DNA of 37,745 nucleotides from Caldilineaceae bacterium (lineage in GTDB: Bacteria > Chloroflexota > Anaerolineae > Caldilineales > Caldilineaceae): contig JAGRCP010000010.1 in assembly GCA_020433455.1 (NCBI GenBank), positions 1-37,745 on the forward strand, written 5' to 3'. This document shows positions 32,365 to 37,745 of the stretch, one piece after another (the stretch's first letter is position 1; each line of letters starts with the position of its first letter). The position numbers and the translations under genes were made by a program. The notes beneath the pieces are model-generated. The model saw only the letters and a program-made list of their open reading frames with translations. It had not been told where the DNA came from and did not search any database.

Positions 32365-34491
32365 ATGACGACGAAGATTAACTCCCTTTTCCACTCTGAT
32401 ACACAGCCGGATTTACGCCGGTTCACGCTGGATTTTTTCTCCGCCTTCGGCTCCGCGGCTACGCCGTTAAATGAGACCCGGCACAGTCCTCTGCGCGTTG
32501 TGCTGGGGAATGAGCCTGCCGCGCATTTCGGACGCTCCGAGCTGTTGCTTCGTTTTCAGCAGGGCGAGGGGGCTGACGGTCACGAGTTGGTTGCGTACGG
32601 CAGCCGCATCTTTGACCAGATGATCGCGTATCTGGACAAGCGCAGCGCCGTAACCATCCAGCGTTTGCCCGCTCGCCTCACCGCGGGGGAAGAGTTGCTC
32701 AAGGCCGTATCGCCCCTGAATGCCGCGGTGGTCGGGCTGGAGACGAAGCAAACAACCCGACGCCTTTTTCTCTTCACCTGGCACATCACGTACCGCGCTG
32801 ATGACAAGCAGGAGGAACTCTATACCGTTGCCGTAGACGAAGAGGGCAACTATGTTCCGCCTCGGTCCGGTGAGGGCCGGATTGGTTGGGACTGGCAAAC
32901 GGCCTGGACGGACGCTCAGGCTGTCAACGGCGCCGAGGATGAGCAGGCCGAAGCCGCCCGCCTGCTGCCGCCCATGACCCATTTGGTGCGTCACGCCGAG
33001 GCCGCGCACAAGTACGCCGTCTATTATGCGGATCAGCGCTGCGCCAACCTGGAGACCGCCGGCCTGGCCCGCTTGCATAAGGTTCTCTCCCGGCTGATTA
33101 CCTACTACGAGCAACAGATCGATGAAGTCTACGACTCCAACGATCCGCTGATGGAGCAGCGCGACGGCCTACGCGCCGATTTGCAGCGCAAGATCAGCGA
33201 AGAGATCGAAAACCACCGCCTGCGCGTGCGCGTGGCGCTGAGTAGCTACGCCATGCTGGAAATTCCCGCGGCGACGGTCGTCATGACGCTCCAGGCCGGC
33301 CGGCAGCGCGCGGTCGTGGAGGCCCAGCGCAATCTGTATGACGGCGTTTTTACCTATCCTGCCTGCCACGTCTGCAACCAACCGGCCACGCGCATTGCCC
33401 TGGATCGGGGCGGCCATCTTCTGTGTGAGGCGTGCGTACATACCTGCGCCGCCTGTTCCGCTCTTCTCTGCGAAGAGTGCGGCGTGGCTGCGTGTCCCGT
33501 TTGCGCCGCGGAGAATTGCGCTGCGTGCAGCGTTTTTTGCTGGGCCTGCGGCGAGCGCGCCTGCGCCGATCACGTGGCGTGCTGTCCTACTTGCGGCGAT
33601 ACGACCTGCCTGGCTTGTCAACAGGCTTGCGCTGCCTGTGGGACGGAACAGTGCACCGGCCATCTGCGCCGGGATGCCGTGGCCGATGCCCGGGGCGAAG
33701 TCGAGCTGATCTGCCCTGCGTGTGCGTTGCGTTGCCCGGCCTGCCTTCAGTTCAGTGCTCATATTGAGACCTGTGCGGCCAGCGGTCAGCGCTTTTGCCT
33801 CAACTGCATTGTCCATTGCCGCGCGTGCGGCAAGCCGGTAGGGCCGGGCTTTTATCACGTCGATCCCGCGGGCGGCGAGCCCCTCTGCAACGATTGTTTG
33901 CTCTATTGCGCTGCCTGTAACGCCATCGTGGCTGAGGAGCACGCCTGCCCGCAGTGCGGCGAGGCGTGCTGTGCCGCGTGCGGCAGCGCATGCTCAGTCT
34001 GTGACGGCCTTTTTTGCGGCAAGCACGTCAACATGCTGGACTGCGGTCACGCAGTGTGCGATGAGGATCTGGCCCTCTGCGCCATGGGGGACGATTTTGT
34101 GTGTCCCATCTGTTCGCCGCCTTGCGCCATTTGCGACCAAATGCACTGCCCCGAGCACACGGCGTCCTGCCATGTCTGTCGCCTGGCGTATTGCACCGAC
34201 TGCATTGATGCCAAGGGCATCTGCGTCACCTGCGCGCGCATGGAGGAGGAGGGCGTAGCCGTCGATATGGACAGCGAGCCGTGCATCGATCATCCGGCTG
34301 TGGCCGAGATAGCCTCATTCTACAAGTGGCAGCGGGTGGAAAATCGGCGTTATCAGATATACCGGGGAAAGGGGCTTTTCTTGTCAACTGCAATCGTGAC
34401 CGTGGAGAAGACCGCCACCGGCGGCCGCGTTATCGACGCGTATGAATTCGATCTGAAGGATCTGCTGCGCGTCCGATTTTGGCGGAAGTGA
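32365..34491 (+). CDS. Large Cys-rich protein with 24 CxxC pairs, unknown function
   Basis: A 708-residue protein that I do not recognise as a named family. Residues 1-230 are mixed alpha/beta without clear motifs. About 235-290 is a charged helical, probably coiled-coil stretch (LITYYEQQIDEVY ... LQRKISEEIENHRLRVRV). Residues 334-623 hold about 58 Cys, arranged as 24 CxxC pairs with scattered His, like tandem zinc ribbons, B-boxes or RING-like knuckles. The last 85 residues lack Cys and include YKWQRVENRRYQIYRGKG. The part from the coiled coil to the first CxxC faintly recalls a region linked to SNF2-type helicases, from memory only. No signal peptide is visible. A radical-SAM gene follows after 6 bp. 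Zinc or Fe-S binding are both possible. Confidence 0.85.
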   Translation: MTTKINSLFHSDTQPDLRRFTLDFFSAFGSAATPLNETRHSPLRVVLGNEPAAHFGRSELLLRFQQGEGADGHELVAYGSRIFDQMIAYLDKRSAVTIQRLPARLTAGEELLKAVSPLNAAVVGLETKQTTRRLFLFTWHITYRADDKQEELYTVAVDEEGNYVPPRSGEGRIGWDWQTAWTDAQAVNGAEDEQAEAARLLPPMTHLVRHAEAAHKYAVYYADQRCANLETAGLARLHKVLSRLITYYEQQIDEVYDSNDPLMEQRDGLRADLQRKISEEIENHRLRVRVALSSYAMLEIPAATVVMTLQAGRQRAVVEAQRNLYDGVFTYPACHVCNQPATRIALDRGGHLLCEACVHTCAACSALLCEECGVAACPVCAAENCAACSVFCWACGERACADHVACCPTCGDTTCLACQQACAACGTEQCTGHLRRDAVADARGEVELICPACALRCPACLQFSAHIETCAASGQRFCLNCIVHCRACGKPVGPGFYHVDPAGGEPLCNDCLLYCAACNAIVAEEHACPQCGEACCAACGSACSVCDGLFCGKHVNMLDCGHAVCDEDLALCAMGDDFVCPICSPPCAICDQMHCPEHTASCHVCRLAYCTDCIDAKGICVTCARMEEEGVAVDMDSEPCIDHPAVAEIASFYKWQRVENRRYQIYRGKGLFLSTAIVTVEKTATGGRVIDAYEFDLKDLLRVRFWRK

Positions 34492-34497
34492 GCGAGC

Positions 34498-35334
34498 ATG
34501 ATGATCGATTTGTTCGCCCGTGCGACCGCGGCCCGGCAACACTTGCGCGACTGTCGCCTTTGTCCCCATGCCTGCGGCTCCGTGCGGGCGGTCGGTGCGG
34601 GCGTCTGTCGGGTGGGAGCGACCAGCTATGTGGCCAGTGAAATGCTCCACATGGCCGAAGAGGAGCTGTTGAGTCCGGCCCACGCCATCTTTTTCAGCGG
34701 CTGCACCGCGACCTGTTCATTTTGCACCGCAGCCAAATTCGCCTTTCGGCCGACCTACGGCATTACGCCCACGCCCGCACAACTGGCCGCCCGCATCGTA
34801 CAGCGTCAGGCTGAAGGCGCCCGTTCCGTCTGCTTTATCGGCGGCGACCCCGCGCCCCACATTCCCTTCATTCTGGCTACGCTGGCCGAAGCGGGCTCGG
34901 CCCGGCGCATCCCCGCGGTTTTTAACAGCAATTTTTACCTGACCGATCAGGCGCTGGATCTGCTTATGGACGCCATGGACATCTTTTTGCCCGATCTCAA
35001 GTTCGGCCCGGACGGCGCTTGCGGGGAGACCATCGGCGGCATGCCCGATTACTGGCCCACTGTTACCGGAGCCATTGCGCGCGTGAACCGCAGGGGTGGA
35101 ACCGTCATCGTGCGGCATCTCCTGATGCCCGGTCATTTCGACTGCTGCACCCGCCCCGTCCTCACCTGGCTGGCCCGGCAGCCCGATCTGCGCGTCAGCC
35201 TTCTGACCCAATATCAGGCGCCGGCCCACGCCAGGGGCGTCCTGAGCCAGGACCTGACCGAGGCGGAGGTGGAAGCGGGCAAGCAGTTGGCGCTGCAGTT
35301 GGCGCTGCAGTTGGGGCTGCACCTGGTGAGCTGA
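34498..35334 (+). CDS. PflX-like radical-SAM protein
   Basis: A 278-residue protein resembling PflX/COG1313, homologues of pyruvate-formate-lyase activase with unknown targets. An N-terminal Cys motif (C19, C22, C26, C37: [10 protein letters not shown] ... GVCRVG) precedes the SAM cluster [12 protein letters not shown] (C69, C73, C76). [14 protein letters not shown] matches the GGDPxPH signature of that group, and [10 protein letters not shown] follows. It starts 6 bp after the Cys-rich protein gene, so co-expression is likely. No glycyl-radical enzyme gene is in the window. The C-terminal [11 protein letters not shown] comes from a 12-bp tandem repeat. Start could be Met1 or Met2. Confidence 0.87.
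   Translation: MMIDLFARATAARQHLRDCRLCPHACGSVRAVGAGVCRVGATSYVASEMLHMAEEELLSPAHAIFFSGCTATCSFCTAAKFAFRPTYGITPTPAQLAARIVQRQAEGARSVCFIGGDPAPHIPFILATLAEAGSARRIPAVFNSNFYLTDQALDLLMDAMDIFLPDLKFGPDGACGETIGGMPDYWPTVTGAIARVNRRGGTVIVRHLLMPGHFDCCTRPVLTWLARQPDLRVSLLTQYQAPAHARGVLSQDLTEAEVEAGKQLALQLALQLGLHLVS
35283..35318 (+). repeat. Three 12-bp tandem repeats at a gene's 3' end
   Basis: GCAGTTGGCGCT occurs twice and then as GCAGTTGGGGCT, encoding [12 protein letters not shown] just before the stop of the PflX-like gene. Copy number may vary in phase because the unit is a multiple of three. Confidence 0.85.
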
Positions 35335-35361
35335 GGCGCGTTTGCAGCCTGTTCATCCGCC

Positions 35362-36615
35362 TTATCCATGTTGCGTTTCATCCTGATAACGCCGGATGAA
35401 GAGCAGCCAGACGCCCAGCACCACGATCCCGGACAGGCCCATAATCAGAAAAACCCGCTGAATTGCCAGCCCCAACATATCCTGAGCCAACCCTGCCCAG
35501 AGTACGGAAATGGATTGGGTGAGGGTGAGGGCGGCGAACTCAAAGGCGAAGACGCGCCCCCGGAAGCGCCGTTCCACCAGCCGCTGCAAGAGCGCACTGG
35601 AGAAGACCCAGAGCGAGCCGGTCCCCAGCGCGCGTACGAAAGTGGAGACGAATATCCAGGGCAATATCCGGGCCAGGCCGATCCCCACAAGCCCCACGGC
35701 GAGCATGGCGAAGCCCCCGGCAACGGCGCGCAGGGACGCGGTGCGGCCATCGCCAATCCAGCGGCGCAGGAAAATCGGACCAAAGCCGGTGCCCAATCCG
35801 GTGAACATGTAGAAAAGGCTCAAGGTCAATGTTCCGTCGCTGTTGGCTGCCAGCGGGTATTGCAGGGAGAGGGGAATCTCCAGGACGTTGACTGCACCCC
35901 AGATCAGGGAGCCGCCCGCCTTGGCCAGAGCCAGGCCCAGAATGAAGGGCCGTACCCGCAGATAATCTAATCCTTCCAAAAACTGAAAGAAACCGCCCCG
36001 GCTGGCCGCCCGCTCAGCGCGTTCTTCGGGCGTCAACGACGGCACGATGATGCGGCTTACAAACCCGGCGGAAAAGAGAAAGGTGAGCGCGTCCAGAATG
36101 AAGGCAATATCCTTGCCGAACGCCGCGGTGGCCAGACCGCCCAGCAGCGAACCGACGGCCAGCATGGTGCTCCACGTAAAGCCGTCCAGCGCATTGGCTG
36201 CTACCAGGTCCTCGTCCTCCACCACGCTGGGCAGAAGGGCGCGCTCGGCCGGGACGAAGAAGGCGCTCAGGGAAAACTGAAGCGCGGTGAGTACGTAGAG
36301 GAGCCAAAGCTGGTTGGGCGAACGAATGAGCAGAAAGCCCAGTACGGTGATTGTGCGCAGCACGTCGCTGGCGATCATGATTTGGCGACGGCTGAAGCGA
36401 TCGGCCGCCACGCCCGCGATCGGGCTCATGAAGAAGAGGGGCAGAAAGCGCACCAGAAAGAGGCCGCTGATGGCGGTTCCCGAGCCGGTCAACTCGCTGA
36501 TAAGTCTGGCCGAAGCCAGGAGGTTGAACCAATCGCCCAGGTAGCTGATCAATTTGGCCAGCCAGAGGTTGCGGTAATTGGCATTGCGCCGCAGCAGCGC
36601 GACATATTCATTCAT
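35362..36615 (-). CDS. MFS transporter
   Basis: A 417-residue, multi-pass membrane carrier of the major facilitator superfamily. Start ATG 36615 (MNEYVALLRRNANYRNLWLA) overlaps the upstream gene's stop (ATGA, 36612-36615); a start at 36702 would add 29 non-membrane residues overlapping that gene. The LISYLGDWFNLLASARLI first helix, FFMSPIAGVAADRFSRRQIM (the loop-2 motif with D-R-x-x-R-R) and ALLPSVVEDEDLVAANALDG are typical of the DHA3/ENTS-like efflux group. The substrate is unknown. The coupling to a RarD-like transporter suggests shared expression. Confidence 0.88.
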   Translation of the reverse strand: MNEYVALLRRNANYRNLWLAKLISYLGDWFNLLASARLISELTGSGTAISGLFLVRFLPLFFMSPIAGVAADRFSRRQIMIASDVLRTITVLGFLLIRSPNQLWLLYVLTALQFSLSAFFVPAERALLPSVVEDEDLVAANALDGFTWSTMLAVGSLLGGLATAAFGKDIAFILDALTFLFSAGFVSRIIVPSLTPEERAERAASRGGFFQFLEGLDYLRVRPFILGLALAKAGGSLIWGAVNVLEIPLSLQYPLAANSDGTLTLSLFYMFTGLGTGFGPIFLRRWIGDGRTASLRAVAGGFAMLAVGLVGIGLARILPWIFVSTFVRALGTGSLWVFSSALLQRLVERRFRGRVFAFEFAALTLTQSISVLWAGLAQDMLGLAIQRVFLIMGLSGIVVLGVWLLFIRRYQDETQHG

Positions 36616-37514
36616 GATCTGGCCAGGGTGGATCTGGCCGGCATGCGCACGCGGCGGCGATTGTTCAGGTTCTCGATGGTGTAGATGATGAGCGCCAGCC
36701 AAATCAAGCTGAAGCCGATGAGGTGCGTGCGATCAAACGGTTCGTGATACATGAAGACGCCGATGAGAAATTGCAGGGTCGGGGCAATATACTGAAGAAT
36801 GCCCACCATGCTCAGGGGAATGCTCTGGGCCGCAACCGCGAAAAGCAGCAGCGGCACCGCGGTAATGGCGCCCGCGCTGATGAGCAGGAAATCGGTTGTC
36901 AGACCGGCGTGACCAAAGGCGGCCGCCCCCTGGATTTGGAGCCAGACCAGGTAGATGAGCGCCACGGGCGTCATGAACGCAGTTTCCAGGGTTAATCCTT
37001 CCAGCGCGGGCAGGCGCGCCTTCTTTTTGAGCAAGCCGTAAAAGGCGAAGCTGAAGGCCAGCGTCAGGGCAATCCAGGGCGGACGGCCGTAGGTCACCGT
37101 CATATAGAGGACGCCTAATGCGGCCACGCCGATGGCCAGCCACTGCCAGGGGCGCAGGGCTTCGTGGAGGACGATGACCCCGATGACCACGCTGACCAGC
37201 GGGTTGATGAAGTAGCCCAGGCTCGTCTCGACAATGAAGTTTGAGTTGACGGCCCAGATGTAGAGACCCCAATTGATGGTAATCAGCCCGGCTGCGCTCC
37301 CTATGGTGAGCATGGTCCTGCGGTTGCCCAGCGCGCCCGGCAACCATGACCATTTCTGCAACAGGGTGAGCAGCAGCAGGCAAAAGACCAGGGACCAAAC
37401 CATGCGGTTGCCCAGAATTTCCAATGCGGAGACGTTCTGAAGCTGCTTCCAATAAATGGGCAGAAAGCCCCATAGCGCATACGCGCCGATACCGTACAGG
37501 ATCCCGCGGTTCAT
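36612..37514 (-). CDS. rarD: RarD-type EamA/DMT-family transporter
   Basis: A 300-residue inner-membrane permease with about ten hydrophobic segments and internal duplication, the size of RarD. The N-terminus MNRGILYGIGAYALWGFLPIYWKQL, then LGNRMVWSLVF and INWGLYIWAVNSNFIVETSLGYFINPLVSV are close to the RarD pattern. GAGGAG lies about 7 nt before ATG 37514; an ATG at 37568 would add 18 residues. The physiological substrate is not established for the family. It is translationally coupled to the MFS gene downstream. Confidence 0.9.
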   Translation of the reverse strand: MNRGILYGIGAYALWGFLPIYWKQLQNVSALEILGNRMVWSLVFCLLLLTLLQKWSWLPGALGNRRTMLTIGSAAGLITINWGLYIWAVNSNFIVETSLGYFINPLVSVVIGVIVLHEALRPWQWLAIGVAALGVLYMTVTYGRPPWIALTLAFSFAFYGLLKKKARLPALEGLTLETAFMTPVALIYLVWLQIQGAAAFGHAGLTTDFLLISAGAITAVPLLLFAVAAQSIPLSMVGILQYIAPTLQFLIGVFMYHEPFDRTHLIGFSLIWLALIIYTIENLNNRRRVRMPARSTLARS

Positions 37515-37745
37515 GCTTTTCTCCTCGCCCGATGATTGCGCGTCCGATCGCGCGCATCGTACAAGCATAGTTTGGGAGGCGGAGGGCTGTCAAAGATGCT
37601 GCGGCGTGAAACGTGCAGGGAATGATGCAAGGCGGCGGGGCCGTTTTAATTTTCCGGATGTCGCCGGGATTGCGTATTTGGGCGAACACGCTAAAATTTA
37701 CGCTAATTGCGTCATCCATCCTAATACTACAACGAGACTTTGGTC
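37515..37745. other. Upstream region of rarD to the window edge
   Basis: No gene is supported in these 231 bp. Near the right end ACGCTAAAATT and ACGCTAATTGCG form an imperfect direct repeat (about 37687-37709) in AT-rich sequence, compatible with a promoter zone. No clear -35/-10 pair was found. Confidence 0.4.

Overview
The window is 37.7 kb of mostly GC-rich, densely coded bacterial DNA with 24 protein genes that I can support. I see no tRNA, rRNA, CRISPR array or insertion sequence. The best guess for the source is a member of Chloroflexota (Anaerolineae/Caldilineae type). This rests on a secreted protease with a Thr/Pro-rich linker ending in a VYLP-type tail, which I recall from secreted proteins of that phylum, and on the mix of housekeeping genes. 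It is an inference that a phylogeny of AlaRS, RadA or enolase could overturn.

Layout. (1) 1-5.3 kb: alaS, cut by the left edge, runs into a convergent, visibly AT-richer gene for a membrane-anchored or secreted subtilase with three C-terminal repeats. (2) 5.5-8.3 kb: an iron-sulfur/molybdenum-cofactor block. It holds a SufR-like repressor, MoaA, an A-type Fe-S carrier preceded by a perfect CAAC-N6-GTTG dyad like the cyanobacterial SufR operator, and a NifU-type scaffold domain protein. (3) 8.4-12.7 kb: three radical-SAM genes in a row, the first two being tandem B12-binding paralogues. They are separated by heptamer-built inverted repeats. (4) 12.9-18.7 kb: an S41 C-terminal-processing-protease homologue lacking the usual catalytic Lys, radA, fabF, and a fabH with a long C-terminal tail, closed by a strong terminator. 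(5) 18.9-23.3 kb: a small membrane protein, enolase, and a stand-alone molybdopterin oxidoreductase. (6) 23.6-31.2 kb: an amidoligase-rich region. Two type I glutamine synthetases (beta-like, then alpha-like) face a minus-strand operon of purine nucleoside phosphorylase, a circularly permuted ATP-grasp protein and two YbdK/GCS2-type carboxylate-amine ligases. (7) 31.3-37.7 kb: a XerC/D-like recombinase is divergent from an apparently leaderless gene for a 708-residue protein with 24 CxxC pairs. That gene is followed 6 bp later by a PflX-like radical-SAM gene. An MFS and a RarD-type transporter, coupled by an ATGA overlap, close the window.

How it fits together. The Fe-S block supplies cofactors that many other products here would need: five radical-SAM enzymes and a molybdopterin enzyme whose cofactor begins with MoaA. 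The two least-explained units are the Cys-rich protein/PflX-like pair and the GCS2/GCS2/ATP-grasp operon. Both look like plausible undescribed systems, but their substrates cannot be read from sequence. Counts and motif positions below were read by eye.
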